From: Bradysia coprophila
Lineage: Eukaryota > Arthropoda > Insecta > Diptera > Sciaridae
Length of the DNA stretch: 64,000 nucleotides
Assembly: GCF_014529535.1 (NCBI RefSeq)
Contig: NW_023503474.1
Coordinates: forward strand, 448,997 to 512,996
Direction of reading: 5' to 3'
Part shown: positions 34,166-46,384 of the stretch, in pieces
Layout of the letters: each line of letters opens with the position of its first letter
How positions within the stretch are numbered: position 1 is the first letter of the stretch
The notes under the pieces: model-generated
The model's input: the letters and a program-made list of their open reading frames with translations, nothing else
The model's database searches: none
Told to the model about the DNA's origin: nothing
Translations under genes and position numbers: made by a program

Positions 34166-35496
34166 GCTAGCTTCATTAACTACATCAAAAAGCTTTTCAG
34201 TTTGTTCGAAAAGTGCGAATAGTGAAATAAAGACTAATCGCACTTTGTGTCGTAAAAGGGCGCACACTATGATTCGCGTGTGCGAGATTCCCGGACAGAG
34301 AAATCAAAAACTCATGTAAAACACAGAAATAGAAAATGTGTCGTTGATTCAAGGGAGAGGTTTCGAATTAAGAATTATTTTGCGAAATTATCGAACCAAC
34401 TATCGAAATGGCGAGCCAAGAAAAATCCCCAGAGTGTGAGTGAAGAAACGCTAATAAAAGACGCCACGATGCGATAAGAAGAAACGCCAGAAAGACAAAT
34501 TCTTTATGTTTCTTGGCGTTTCCTCACATTTTGGCGATTTTTCTTGGCGTTCCTTCACATTTTCCGATTTTTCTTGGCGATTTGACTTTGGTAATTCTTT
34601 ACGGGAATCCCTTAGGGCGTCTCTCTCTGGACATCGAAAATCGATATTTTGATTCAGGCTTCGGAACCACTTGAACCCTATAACCACCATTGATAATTTA
34701 ATTCACGTCGTAAGTGCGGTCGAAAGTGCGGAGGTCTTTCTAACGTAGCGCCATTTTCATATAATGAAGCGTTTGAAATGTATTTTTCGGTTCACTTTTT
34801 CATCGAATCGTTCACTTAAAATTCAAATTTTAGGCACACTTACTGCGTGAATAGTCCATATCGATGCTACGGTACATTACTTGGTGACAAAAATGTGATT
34901 TTTTTAATAAGTCGCAAAGCAAGTAAAAACCTAGAAGACGTAGATTATACGAAACATACACAGGTATAGACACTCACCTAGTCTCAATCTCGAAAGTTCG
35001 AAAAGCGAATACTCTTACTTCTACACCATCTATAGAAAAGATAATGTCGAAAAGAGTGTTCACCCTTCGAGGTCAGTTAAATTAACTGGTTTGTTCCTAG
35101 TTAACTGGACTTTTACATACAAAATTTTGACGATCACCTATCGAAACCAGCTTAAAAGTAATTGGTAATTTTTCTCTCCTTTAACACTGTATTGTCTTTT
35201 GCGACGTGAGTCGAAACCAGTCAAACTCTTGAACGCCCAAGAAGCCCTTTCGTAGTGCTTTTGATTCAAATTGGTTTTTCTCTGAGTGCGCAGCGCACAG
35301 ACGGAAGGACACGCGTCGTTCAAAATCCCCGACAATTATTATAGTAATTATGTACAAGTAACGGAGTGAATTTGCTATCAAAGTAACCTCAGAGATTGCT
35401 GGAGTTAAAATAATAAAACGAAAGAGCCGAAGCAAGCTGATTGGAAAAATAGAACAGTTTTGAGAAAACACTGAAACCGCATAGTATCGAAGGACA
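34166..35496. other. non-coding stretch
   Basis: No gene is recognised. Short direct repeats TTTTTCTTGGCG occur at 34490-34580. GGTTTGTTCCTAGTTAACTGG at about 35091 is an orphan end of the 12418/43314 repeat family. Confidence 0.4.
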
Positions 35497-36078
35497 ATGA
35501 AGCTTATCGTTCTGTTAATGATCGCCTGTAGTGTACTTCCAGCCATGGAAGGTAATATTATAATCGATTACTTGCCTCGAAGTTGCATCGATCAGTAATC
35601 GAAAATTTATTTATTTTTTCGTCAGCAATCAAGTGCTACTCGTGCAATTCCGTTCTACAAAATTGCGACAATGTTAAGGATGGGGACAAATTCGTGGTTA
35701 CATGCCCCGCAAGTATGCTTATTTGTACAATTCGGTGATAGATTGTCCAAGTTCTCAGATTCACGTTAACAACTGGAATCGAGGCACCGGACTGTTGCTG
35801 ATTACTTTAGGGATCGTTTCAATTTTGATTTCCGTTTTTTTGTAGGTATGCCAATGTGTTACGTTACACGAGGCAAAACTGGAGATTTAACTGTAACAGA
35901 GCATGGTTGCATATTTGAGCATAAGGCTGGATGCGAAAAAGCAGAAACTGGGAAAATGAAAGGGGAAATATGTTGGTGTAACGAGGACAAATGCAACGGA
36001 TCCAATAATGTGGCAACGTCTTCGATTGTGTCCGTGTTGGCGTTAATTTCGGTGATCGTTTACAGTAATTGTTATTAA
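35497..36078 (+). CDS. Ly6/uPAR (three-finger) GPI-anchored surface protein, quiver-like
   Basis: Three exons (35497-35551, 35626-35712, 35846-36078) with GT-AG introns and matching phases encode 124 aa. Residues 1-19 form a signal peptide (MKLIVLLMIACSVLPAME). The mature chain opens with IKCYSCNS and has ten cysteines in the three-finger spacing, closing with CWCNEDKCNGS, the CCxxDxCN-type signature of Ly6 proteins. The C-terminal hydrophobic stretch (SIVSVLALISVIVYS) after a small-residue GSNN site fits a GPI-anchor signal. Insect relatives (quiver/sleepless, boudin, crooked families) modulate channels or septate junctions; which one this is cannot be told from sequence. Poly(A) signal AATAAA lies at about 36118-36123. 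Confidence 0.88.
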
Positions 36079-36139
36079 TTTGGGCTAGGCGCATACCCTA
36101 AACATCTTGGTGCAAATCAATAAATTATCCCGTTAACTA

Positions 36140-36880
36140 ATCGCGGAAACGAGTTCATAATTTACCCGTAGCAGAAACTGGACATTTTAGCTGAGAAACT
36201 CTGGAAGTTTCAAAGCCTCCATGAAAGTAAAGCCGACGCGTCTGATTTTCGTGAACGTTCGAAGCCTCCATGCAAGCAAAGCCTGATTTTCGTGAACTTT
36301 TTCTAGACACGAACTATTTCTATGATGGTTGCAGCGTAAGAGGTGAATTGTGCTACAGCAAAAGACAAATTCTTTCTCAACGACTGTAGGAGCGAAGGTA
36401 AGCTGCTTCAATGTAGTGACCTACTCGACATCAGTTGTCGATGTTTGCGTCAGTTGTGTCTGTTTCACGTGGCCCTCGTTAGTGCATTTGTCACGAAAAA
36501 TCGGACCGACTAAAATTTCCTTTGATTTCCGTGGACTGGACAGGAAGGGACTGCCTACCAATAGGCGCTGAAAGTGAAAGAAAGGCACCTAAAAGCTCTG
36601 TTGAAGGTCGACAATATAGCAAATTCAATAAAATTACTAAAATCCAAGTCGCCTCCTATGGCTATAGTAGTACGGGTTCTTTGGGTAATTTTGCCAGTTC
36701 CTGTAAAACGAAATTCTCGAAAGAAGTAACTGATTGTCGATCCAACGTTTTTGTTGCGAATAACATTTTCTTAGGAAGTCTCGATCAAGAATGGGGAAAT
36801 TCACTAAACGCCCATTCTTAACACTGCATTGGAAGTTCAATTTAGAATTTTTCTGGCGAAAAAATAAATTTTTATTTCAA
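36140..36880. other. non-coding stretch between Ly6 and F-box genes
   Basis: No gene is recognised. Imperfect direct repeats with GAAGCCTCCATG (36213 and 36260) are present. A minus-strand AATAAA near 36876 probably ends the F-box gene transcript. Confidence 0.45.
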
Positions 36881-36894
36881 AAGCGAAAGACAGA

Positions 36895-39800
36895 TTATGA
36901 ATCGAATCGCATTGGTTGTGCGAAAAAACTGTTCTCTCTGTAGCGTATGCAACGAATGCCAGCAACTGACACACATCCTCGAACTAAGTCCTTTCGAACC
37001 TCTAGCAGTTCCAGCTTCGGGAATGTGTCCCGAATAAAAACGAACAATTGTCCATCAACAACACCTTCGTAGGTCAGCGAACGAACGGCTTCATTTATTT
37101 CTGCAGCTTCACCCACTGCATTCATTGAAATCGGCGGAATCCTTTCTCCATTCGGTCCATAGTCGAAGCAGTTGATTCGTAACTTTTCCACCGGTGGAAA
37201 TTTGAGATCTTTTAGATTTGTGTGGAAGGTGACCCGAATGGTAAGAGTCTTCAACTTTTTCAGATTCATTACGATCGATTGGAAGTAGCTCTGTTTGTAT
37301 GACACGAATAACTCCAAATCCTCAAGATTTGGCAAGTTTTTTATGATTTCGTTCGTCATATATTCCGTGCTGGTCGGACTCATTCCATAGTTTGCACCAT
37401 CATATAATCTTAAATGAATAACCGATCTAAGCGGTTGCAATACCAGTTCATTGCATAAATCATGCACACTTCCCGGCATCAGGTGCAATGTTTTCAAATT
37501 CTTCAAATTTTCGAACACGATGGTTAGAACCGGAAGGACGGGTATGTGACCCAGCTCGACCGTCTCGAAACTGTTCTCCTGATTCAGCAGGAGCGCGACT
37601 ATACCATCAAAGTCTGTAATCGATTTGTAGTCCAATGCAACGTTTCTTAACGCTGGCATCATGACAGATGTTCCCATACCGAACTTGAGCGCTGTGTTCG
37701 ACGCTATGCGACAAAAGTCAATTTCTTGCAGACAGTTTTGAGTTGAAAGAAATTTCAGAACTGCATCTCGTGTGAACCGTTGCTGGCGGCAAATTAGTGT
37801 GCAAAGCTTCGATTTAGTGAAGCACTGCAACAGTCTACCGTCCGTGCCATCACACACAGACAATTTTTTCAATTGTTCACAGAGCGGCTTATCGTCATCG
37901 TTCAGTTGCACATCCCATCTGTCGCTCGGCAGTAACTTCACAGTCACCGAAGAAAGGTACAAATTTGTTAGATTCGGAAACGTCTTCAGCAAATTGCTAA
38001 ATGCTAGCAAGTGGAACAATGCGTTGGTGATGGCTATGTCGGTAACAGTGCACGCGAATGCCTGGTCTCGATTTTTGAAAAATGCCAAGATGATTGGAAC
38101 TCGTACGTCTCGTTTCAAGTAGATGTTGGTGAACTGTCTTCTGGTTGGAATCAGGTCACGACAAGCGGGCGCGTTGAACGTCCGATTTAGATGCAGACTC
38201 CATTTGAAGCAGTTTTCGGTGAGCGATTTCCATCTAAAATTAAAGAAAAGTATGGCAATGATCAGTGCAGTTCATCATTGACGAGTGGCCACGGCAATAT
38301 TACTAATTCTGAAAAGGACGGAGGTGTTCATAAACTGATAAAAATGGTACCACGCATATAAGTGTGACATACTTTTGCTGTGTATAGTATACGTCGGGTA
38401 TGAATGGTTCATGTAGTAGGGCTCACTAGCTGCATTTTTGATTAATGCGTGAATTTTTACCGTTGATAAATATGCTTTTGTGGATTCCAAAACGATTAAG
38501 AGACTTTGAAAAAGTTGCCTCTAGCGCCATCTACATCTGATAGAAGTTTTAGATGCAGACGTAACTTCGATGAATTTCTGTGTAGCGGCAATCGAACCTC
38601 CCATATATTTTGAAATTTGCTTGAAATTGGGTCCCACCACATATCTCACATCACAAATCTTACGTCCTTTGATCCGCAGATGGATTGTTTGGTATTATAT
38701 CATTTAAAAGCTTAGGGTCTGAGCTAAGCGTTCAAAGTAATTTGAGACGTTTATGGAATTTGTAGGGTCTGTCAAAGTTCGCCGAAGGAAGACAATTTGC
38801 AGATTTTAGCAGATTTCGGGAATCTAATATTTTTGTTTCAATCGAAAAACTGATTTTTTTTTGTTTTTAGATGATGTCTAGCATTTCCAGTACTAGTCTC
38901 ATTAAATTTACAAAAAAAAAAATTGCCGAAACAAATTCGCCATGCCAAATCTTCAATGAAAACTAGTTGCCTGTAGCGGAACATTCAAAAACCTTTTCAT
39001 CGTTAAAATATTGGAAATTGAACGTGCAACGATAATAGCGAAGAAAAAAAAAAATTTTTCGAACCAATTAAAAAAATTAGTCAACTTTCACCTGAGTTTT
39101 AAAATATCATTTTTAAGAAAATTCGGAAAAACTGCCGGAAAAACGGAATTTTTTTGCATCAATAAAAACTTTGAACCTTTAGCTTTCGTTTGAGCTCAAT
39201 ATCACCTGTGTAGCTTCGATTGCCGCTACACAGAAATTCATCGAAGTTACCTCTGCATCTAAAACTTCCACCGGATGTAGATGGCGCTAGAGGTCACTTT
39301 TTCAAAGTCTCCTAATCCCCAAATGCATATTTATCAATGGTAAAAAATTCATGCTTTTATACCAGAGAGATGCTAAGATAACGTCCCAGCCGTCGTCATA
39401 TTAGCATCTCTCTGTTTTATACTCAGTGTTTGCTATAAGCTACTCGAGCGTCTCATTTACGACCGAATATATGACTCGATCGATGAAAAGGTTCCGGCAG
39501 AACACGCTGGTTTCAGAAAGGGGCGCAGCTGCGTCGATCAGATTTTGGCAATGACCACATACCTTGAAACTGGTTTCGAACGGAAAGTCAGAACTGGAAT
39601 AGCTTTTGTGGACCTGTCATCAGCCTACGACACCGTCTGGAAAGATGGTCTGCTAATAAAATTTATCGACGCTATTCCATGCTCAGTCCTAGCACAGCTC
39701 CTGGAAAATATGCTGACGAATAGACAAATCGTAGTTGTTATGAATGGTGAACGAAGCACAGCCAGATTTTTAAAAAATGGCCTTCCTCAAGGCTCGGTGT

Positions 39801-42487
39801 TGGCACCCCTCCTCTTCAACTTATATGTAAGCGACATGCCAGATACGCAATCTCGGAAATTTGGATATGCTGACGACAACGCGCAAGGATTTCAACACAA
39901 ACATCCGAAGTATATCGAACACACACTCACAAATGACCTGGCTGTCCTGGAAAAATATTATCGTGACTGGCGGCTGTGCCCAAATCCGGACAAAACAGAG
40001 GTAAGCTACTTCCACCTTAATAACAGAGAAGCTACCGATAAACTAAACGTGAGTTTCTGTGGAAAATTGGTAAAATTCAATCCGAATCCAACGTACCTTG
40101 GCTTCACGTTGGACAGGACACAAACGCACAAAGCTCACCTTGACAAAGTAGCTCAGAAACTCAAGTCCCGCAACAACTTAATACAGAAATTGGCAGGTTC
40201 CTCATGGGGTAGCAAAGGCGACACACTTAGAACAGCAGCTCTAGCACTGGTTTATGCAACGGCCGAGTACTGCTGCCCGGTTTGGCTACGCAGTTCTCAC
40301 GTTAACAAAGTAGACGTACAGATAAACGAAAGTCTAAGAACGATCTCCGGTACACTGAAATCAACTCCAGTGCTATGGCTACCCGTCCTAGCGAACATTG
40401 CTCCTGCTAATATCCGTCGTGAACAAGCTCTCATGCGTGAATGGACGAAAATAACGGTGAATGCTTCGCTGCCGATTCATGAAGATTTATCCTCCGCACC
40501 GATAACCGCCAGGCTGAAATCCAGAAACCCGATCTGGAAAGAGCCTTTTTTCAGAGACGAAAATTTCATATACGATGCTAACGAGAGGTGGCGAGAATCC
40601 TGGAGCTCAGCCAACATTCGAAACCAGCATCTCATCAACGATCCGACAATTAAACTCAACGGGATGGACAAAGACCGGAAAATTTGGGCCCAAGTCAATC
40701 GTTTTCGTACCAGTCATGGTCGCTGTGCAGATACTCTTTTTAAATGGAATATGAACAGCTCACCAAACTGTGATTGTGAAGATGTCGCCCAAACAACGAA
40801 CCACATAGTGAATGATTGCGACACGAGAAAATTTGCTGGTGGACTTATGGAACTCCACGAAGTTACGCCCGATGCGACAAAATGGTTGCAGCTTATGGAC
40901 ATCAAGTTATGATTTTCCTTTGCCTAATGACTAAGAGAAATGTTTTCTTTTCTCGGTTCTTTAATGTGATTTATGTTTATGCTCATGTATCAAGCCATAC
41001 GAAATAATAATAATAATACCAAAATGTACTAAAAAATTTATTTTGTTTAACTAGTGAGCCCTACTAATGCGGAGAAATTGAAGTTCAAAGTGGAGACTTG
41101 TCAATTTAGGACAATTCTTCATTATTTACCTTATTGTAAAAAAAGTCAGGGGATCTAGCACTTTTTCAATGTAGGACGGTCTTCTGTTGTGGACGGTATT
41201 TTCTAGGCAATTTCGCGGGCTAAACAAGCGAAAGTGCCTAAAATAAGCCGTCCACAACAGATGCGTATACAACTTTTCGTGCTGAGGGCCTAAATTACGA
41301 GAAAATAACCATTTCGGCTACCTTTTTCATCGCGTCGTTCGCTTGAAATTCAAATTTTAGTCACACTTACGGCGTGAATTCCTGCTAAGAAAAGTTAGGG
41401 TGAGTAAGGTACGATAAAACTGTCCATATTAAATACGTTCCATCAAACTCTAAACTTCGGTCGCTCAGTTAGTCTGAATTATCATTCCGCTTTGTCTCCG
41501 TGCACATGACAGTTGGGATTTCATACAATAGAGTACATTCTGTACTTTTTGATTAAATTTAAGACCAAATTGGGTCGATAAAACACATTTCGTTAAATTG
41601 TGCTAAAAGTCTTTATTTACCGACCACGGTTTTAACTACCAAGTAGTCCTCATCAGAGTTCTTTATTGAGCACATTGTATGAAATGACAACTGTCACTTG
41701 ACGGAGACAAAACGGAATGAAAACGGATGACTGTAACGCCACCTTTAGTCTTGATTTCTACTCACAAAAAGAACACTCCGTTTTCACTTTAAACAATAGA
41801 AAAGAGGAGACGCGGTTTAGCTAAACGGAGGCAAAACTGAGTTGTTCCTTTTTTGTAAGTGGAAATCAGCCCTTAGTATCACCGTACAAAATTGTACGCC
41901 TAAGACTAGGGAAATTTTTGCGTATTTTAATAGTGGTGGCAGACCTGATCGAACGAGCTCGATTTTAAAGAGCCAATGCTGTAAAGAATATAATACAAAG
42001 ATGCCCTTTATGATTGAATTGTTTGGTTCTGTCATGCGAATTGTAAAAGTTCAGTCAACAAAAAAATAGTCCGTGTAAGTGCCGTGAGAGAGAAAAAATT
42101 GAAAAATATACATTTTTGTCTTTCACACAGTTTGTGTACCTTTTTGGTAAAGATGAGTACATAGTTCGTGAAAAATGTATGCAAAATCGACCGCTGCAAA
42201 ACGCTTGCAAAAAATGACACAAAATGTATGAGCCCCCAAAGTCAGATATTTTGCAAGTACAATGTAAACATTAGGTTTACACCGAGCTTGCAAAATATTT
42301 GACAGATAACTCGTACGTCATATTTTGCATGGTTCCATTTTTCACGATCTCTGTGTGCTAGCCTTAAGTAAAAAAACAATTCTTACCTTTTACAAACTGC
42401 ACTCACATTCAATCGTGATCTGTCATCGAGAAACTTGAATATTGTCAAAATGAGTTCAGCCGGTAAATCGACAATGCCGCGGTCCAT
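36895..42487 (-). CDS. F-box / leucine-rich-repeat protein
   Basis: Exon 1 (42487-42387) encodes the F-box: LPAELILTIFKFLDDRSRLN through AVCKR. Exon 2 (38233-36895) completes the split Arg codon (AG|A) and continues WKSLTENCFKWSL. The total is 479 aa. From about residue 75 onward there are irregular leucine-rich repeats, e.g. FPNLTNLYLSSV, LKNLKTLHLM, LPNLEDLELFVS and LKKLKTLTIRV, with a C-terminal LELLEVRKDLV. F-box/LRR proteins usually supply the substrate-recognition subunit of SCF ubiquitin ligases; the substrate is unknown. The 4153-bp intron holds a fold-back, a LINE and a 52-bp hAT relic, yet both splice sites (AAAAG|GTAAGA and TTTTAG|A) are good and the frame is intact, so the gene is probably functional. 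Confidence 0.85.
39363..39414. mobile_element. 52-bp minimal hAT MITE (family CAGAGAGATGCTAA)
   Basis: Only the two termini remain: CAGAGAGATGCTAAGATAAC and the inverse of CAGAGAGATGCTAATATGAC, with about 10 bp between. It is flanked by perfect 8-bp repeats TTTTATAC at 39355-39362 and 39415-39422. Relatives of 176 and 506 bp occur in this window. Confidence 0.93.
39420..41020 (+). mobile_element. 5'-truncated LINE with intact reverse-transcriptase core
   Basis: The uninterrupted frame runs from about 39422 (SVCYKLLERLI) to 40912, with a first Met at 39545 giving 455 aa. RT motifs are present: FVDLSSAYDTVW (box A with catalytic Asp), GLPQGSVLAPLLFNLY (box B) and YADD (box C). The C-terminus has YLGFTLDR, then LVYATAEYCCPVWL, and a terminal Cys/His cluster CDCEDVAQTTNHIVNDC. 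No endonuclease domain precedes it. The 3' end is an AATAATAATAATAAT tail (about 41006-41019), so it was integrated in 5'-truncated form. The jockey-superfamily-like clade is inferred from motif style. The lack of stops suggests a fairly recent insertion. Confidence 0.9.
41168..41270. repeat. short palindrome related to 19054-19150
   Basis: CTGTTGTGGACGG through TAGGCA is mirrored by TGCCTAAAATAAGCCGTCC and ACAACAGAT. Confidence 0.7.
41485..41725. repeat. fold-back, about 240 bp
   Basis: CATTCCGCTTTGTCTCCGTG through GGATTTCATACAATAG is mirrored by CATTGTATGAAATGAC through CGGAGACAAAACGGAATG. Single arms of the family occur near 49990-50040 and 50345-50365. Confidence 0.75.
41726..42386. other. 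intronic DNA of the F-box gene
   Basis: Between 42150 and 42360 there are degenerate inverted blocks with GTACATAGTTCGTGAAAAATG, related to the 53.0-54.1 kb fold-backs. No gene is seen. Confidence 0.4.
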
Positions 42488-43313
42488 AATTTCGAATGAA
42501 TTTTGTTCAGAGTAATTATTTGTTCGACTGATTTGCTTAGAAAAATGTAAACAAATCGTACAATCTGACTAACGATAAGTTTTTTTTTTGTTTTCTCTAT
42601 ATTTCTCCTTAATTAATAGGCTAATTATTCTTCTGAATTCTGTTGATATGCTATTAATTGCACTTGTTGTGTATCGTCGAAAGTTCACCAGTAAGTTGCC
42701 AAAAATGTTCAACAAAACTATTACGATTACAAACACTAAATTTGTATGGAAAGAAAATCGTTTTTGCTAATACAGTAACTATTAACAGAAGTGAATCACA
42801 ACAAATAAATCGCATAAGATTGAACAGTGTCATAATAAACGATGAAGTTTACCTTAACTGACGCAACGCAACGAAATATCAACTTTATAATCCAGAAGTT
42901 TGCATAAGAAAAAATTGGCGGGCCTACCTTCAGGCTTTTTTCAATTTTTTGTTAGCCTAATGTTTGTTATGGAAACCCATTTTTGTGGCGGAATCGATTT
43001 TTCATCAGCTGGAAAAGCCATTAATTTATATGAAAAATTTCAAAATCCAACATCTACCAAACCATTTAGATAAAAGAGACTTTTTCGGAGAGTTAGAGCT
43101 CGTACATACAAGAATCGTATTTCATTCACTCACGGTAACTTTTGACGCTCAGCTAATACTGTCAAAGTTAACTGTGAGGTTATATTCTCCACACACGGAG
43201 ACCTTGAAAATGTCGGCGTCGGGCACATGACATTTTTTAATTGATATTAGTAGAGGGCAGCCCCGTGATTCAGAATTTTGAGATAAACGAGAGCTGCCTT
43301 GAAGAGACCTGTA
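42488..43313. other. upstream region of the F-box gene
   Basis: No further gene is recognised. No clear TATA box was identified for the F-box gene. Confidence 0.4.
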
Positions 43314-43500
43314 GGTTTGTTCCAATTAACTGTCAACCCGAACTTTGACAACACGACACGAACGACAACGATTTCATCCACAGATATGAACATAACCTAA
43401 ACGTCAACCAATTTCTTCGTTAAAATTTTTGTCAACTTTAAAGTTGACGTTAAGTTGCCTTATGTGGATGAAGTTTGGCATTTCGAAATGACAACAAACC
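43314..43500. mobile_element. Tc1/mariner-like MITE, TA-flanked
   Basis: The termini GGTTTGTTCC... and ...AACAAACC are flanked by TA on both sides. CCGAACTTTGACAACMCGA is shared with 12418-12615. Inner GTCAAC/GTTGAC blocks pair. Confidence 0.6.
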
Positions 43501-43788
43501 TATACCTCAGACAGACCTCAGTACCGTTTAGTAGAACCTTTTCAATTACCATAATGCACTACATAAAGTAGAACAAATATATCCAGCCACTTGAACAATT
43601 ATAGTAGATGTAAACTCCATCGAAAGCACCTGGCAGGGTAATCAGAAGGTATGGAAAATATTCGCATACTTAAAGTGCCACTCTGTTTTTCTTCTATTAC
43701 CCTTCTAGGTGCTTTGCTCCATCCTGAAATATGATGTAAGAAGTGAAAGATTTTTGTTTAAATTTAATATTTTATCCAATACAATGTC

Positions 43789-45607
43789 TTAGTCATGCTG
43801 ATTGGTAAACTTTGCGAAATGATCCGATTCGCCGGCCATGTTAAATTGAACGCAAATGAGTAAATAATTCGTCAAAAAAACGAAAAACTGAAATTAACGA
43901 ATGTTTACTGAATCGTTTCTACTTCAAATTAACGAAAATCAGATCGTCAACATACGCCAAAAAGCAGCTTCAAATCAATTACGAAACATCCCAGTGCATT
44001 GAAGACATAACGATAATTATGCAGTGCTTTGAGAGAGGACTGCAACAATGTTAGTAAAAAGGGCTTTCCGTTTCTCCGTTCCTTTCAACACAAACTTACA
44101 AAATTATTGAAAAGCGTCCGTATTCTGCTCGACTTTATCTTGTTCTCGATACACAGCCCGGTCACTCTTAGTACAGTCGCCTGAAATATTTTTGATGAAT
44201 CTCATAATTTTTGTGCGAATTTTACACGAGCATTTACCCTTCTATGGACGAGGTGGCACAGCCAACACAACAGAACACAATAAACGATGTGACTCCACAT
44301 CAGTATCACGAGCATTCCTTGCGTCAACGACCTCAGACTGAATATCATTAGGTACGATCCTTCTCCGAAGAAGATGAAATCTCTGGTAACATTCACAATG
44401 ATCGACCAGCCGAAGCATTTATTGAAAATATCGATCAAATCGGTGATGAGATCGTGGTACTGGTTGAATTCGTTCAAGGATAAATGGGGGCACGAACCGT
44501 ACGATTTGCGAACGTTCTCCAACGCTTCGAAAAGGGTGAAGATGAGGAAAGCGTAGAAAATTATTTGCAGCGACTTGACGGAGGCCAGTAGATTTGGAAT
44601 TTCGAATTGAAGTGTTATGAACGAGTGGATTTTCGGGTTGTTGAGCCACAAATCGTAGATATAAAGGGATTGTGGTATAACGTTGAGTGAGGCCAGTAGG
44701 AGAGCCGACATAGGTATCTAAATAATAGGAAAATAAATTCAATTCACGAGTCTATCTAGAAGTCAGTGGTAAGAAACACCCTTAGGCTCGTTATAATTTC
44801 CAATTTTTCTGTCAATATGTCCAGGTTAGATATAGGGTTCGTTTGAGCCGAAACAACAACGTTCCTAGCTACAGAGGGAATAATAACAACGAACTCTAGA
44901 GGAGAATTCCAAGGTTACTTAGTGTGGAGGTAATGCCGTATATAACCGACTCAATGGTACGAAAGGCACGAAAGTTAAAAACAAAAAATGGAATAGAAAG
45001 TCGGCTCATCTGTTGTGAGATAGTCAACCATTTTAAACCACATTAGCAACGAACTTATGTGTTAGGCCGCGCATCTGAATGGCATTACCTGCACACTACA
45101 TATACCTTGGAGAATTCGATACATCGTTAACCGATATCTCCGTGATTTGCATTGGAACCTTTCAAGCTAGGAACATTTTTGTGACTATTTCCGAGGCCAA
45201 TTCTTTGTATGCTGCAACCTCACCCAAAATCCAAATCGTCTGCACGACGCCACCAGCTGAAACTTTCCCAAAACGGTTTCCAACCGAGCAATGGTTTCGA
45301 AAAAGTCAACATGCCACCGGACGTTTACTAACGTCTCAGCGTAGCAAATCACTGCGTCCAGCGACACCATTATCAAACGCGAGTACGACACAAGACCGTG
45401 AAATTCGGAAATGTCCCAATACGGTTGGACCGTCACCTGGATCACATTGGATAATGTGATCAACGTGACGAGTGTCGAGTAGATGTACCAACCGGTGTTC
45501 CGTGTGAGATGTAAAGAGTGCGAAAAATCGGATCGAATATCAAATGGATAAAAGCCGAATGCTCGAAAGCAATACAAAATGTAACGAATTGTTTTTGATT
45601 CTTTCAT
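43789..45607 (-). CDS. gustatory receptor (insect chemoreceptor superfamily)
   Basis: Five exons on the minus strand, all joined in phase 0: 45607-45224, 44717-44238, 44180-44100, 44039-43956 and 43887-43789. Together they encode 375 aa, a normal size for a GR. Exon 1 starts MKESKTIRYILYCFRAFGFY and carries TM1-TM2 plus VRWHVDFFETIARLE. Exon 2 holds several further TM segments. The small 3' exons give SRIRTLFNNF, then FNALGCFVIDLKLLFG, then TNYLLICVQF (about residues 349-358). This is the family's C-terminal TYhhhhhQF signature, with Asn after the Thr. GRs form ligand-gated cation channels in gustatory neurons; the ligand cannot be inferred. Phase-0 introns near the 3' end are characteristic of GR genes. 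The 506-bp intron 1 contains an old dispersed repeat. No stop or frameshift is seen. Confidence 0.88.
44935..45115. repeat. old dispersed repeat in GR intron 1
   Basis: GGAGGTAATGCCGTATATA, GGCACGAAAGTT, GTGTTAGGCCGCGC and ATGGCATTACC match the repeats at about 26100 and 30885-31115. Confidence 0.55.
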
Positions 45608-46133
45608 GGTGTAAGAGGTGTTCAGTCCAACCAGAGAAAGGAATTGCTTCTTTATGACCGCGTGAAGATGTACTTTGTTCTATTAATATTCAACATAAGC
45701 ATAATAGAGGTGCATATTCAAGCGTGACGCAGTTCATTATCAAAATCATGTTTACGCGGGAAGTGTGTAAACAATTACGTTTATTAAAAAGCCAACAAAA
45801 AATTTCATGTGCCAGTCAGTCAGTGAACGATGTATTTTTCGACAGGCACAATGCTGAATAATTTAGGCACGATTGGTGAACGGCCAACCACAAGTTCAGG
45901 CTGAACCACCGATCTAACTTTCCGAGTAAAGTTAGACCAATACATTCTCTAGCAACTACATTTAATAGAGGGGTGAAAATACAACGTAGCCTTGGCATTT
46001 TACATGTGAGAAATTAGGCTACAAATTATACAAACAAAGGAGGTGGTATTTTGGCAGCGTCAAAACGAAGTTTGTTTGCTAGAGAGGGTATTGGTTAGGC
46101 GCCTATTACGGTGTTTAAGTAGAGGGAATTCTC
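45608..46133. other. non-coding stretch upstream of the GR gene
   Basis: No gene is recognised. Confidence 0.4.
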
Positions 46134-46384
46134 GGGGTATAGCTGTCACAATAAAGTGAGCTGAAAATTTGAATTTGCGTGGCAGTATATTTTCATGTGA
46201 AAACAATTTTTCTTCGTTTTAATTGCATGTAGATGTAGTGTGTTTGACTTCAAAACAATTGAATAGTAAACTATAATCTTTCATTCGGTTGAATTTGTCT
46301 TTCCCAAATTTTAATTTTGTTTGCAAAATACAAAACAAATTCAAATTTTGCCTCCTGTTTTGACAGCTATATACCCCGAGATCA
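46134..46384. repeat. fold-back, about 250 bp
   Basis: CTCGGGGTATAGCTGTCA at the left end is mirrored by TGACAGCTATATACCCCGAG at the right. AAATTTGAATTTG pairs with CAAATTCAAATTT. Target duplication not resolved. Confidence 0.75.

Larger units (their letters stand above)
38400..41080. repeat. fold-back element split by a LINE
   Basis: The left arm (about 38400-38610) with TAGTAGGGCTCACTAG, TTGATAAATATGC, CTAGCGCCATCTACATC and GAATTTCTGTGTAGCGGC recurs inverted at about 39215-39350. The outermost block GTGAGCCCTACTA reappears only at about 41055, beyond the LINE. The right arm was therefore interrupted by the LINE (39420-41020). It is wholly inside the F-box gene intron. Confidence 0.75.
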
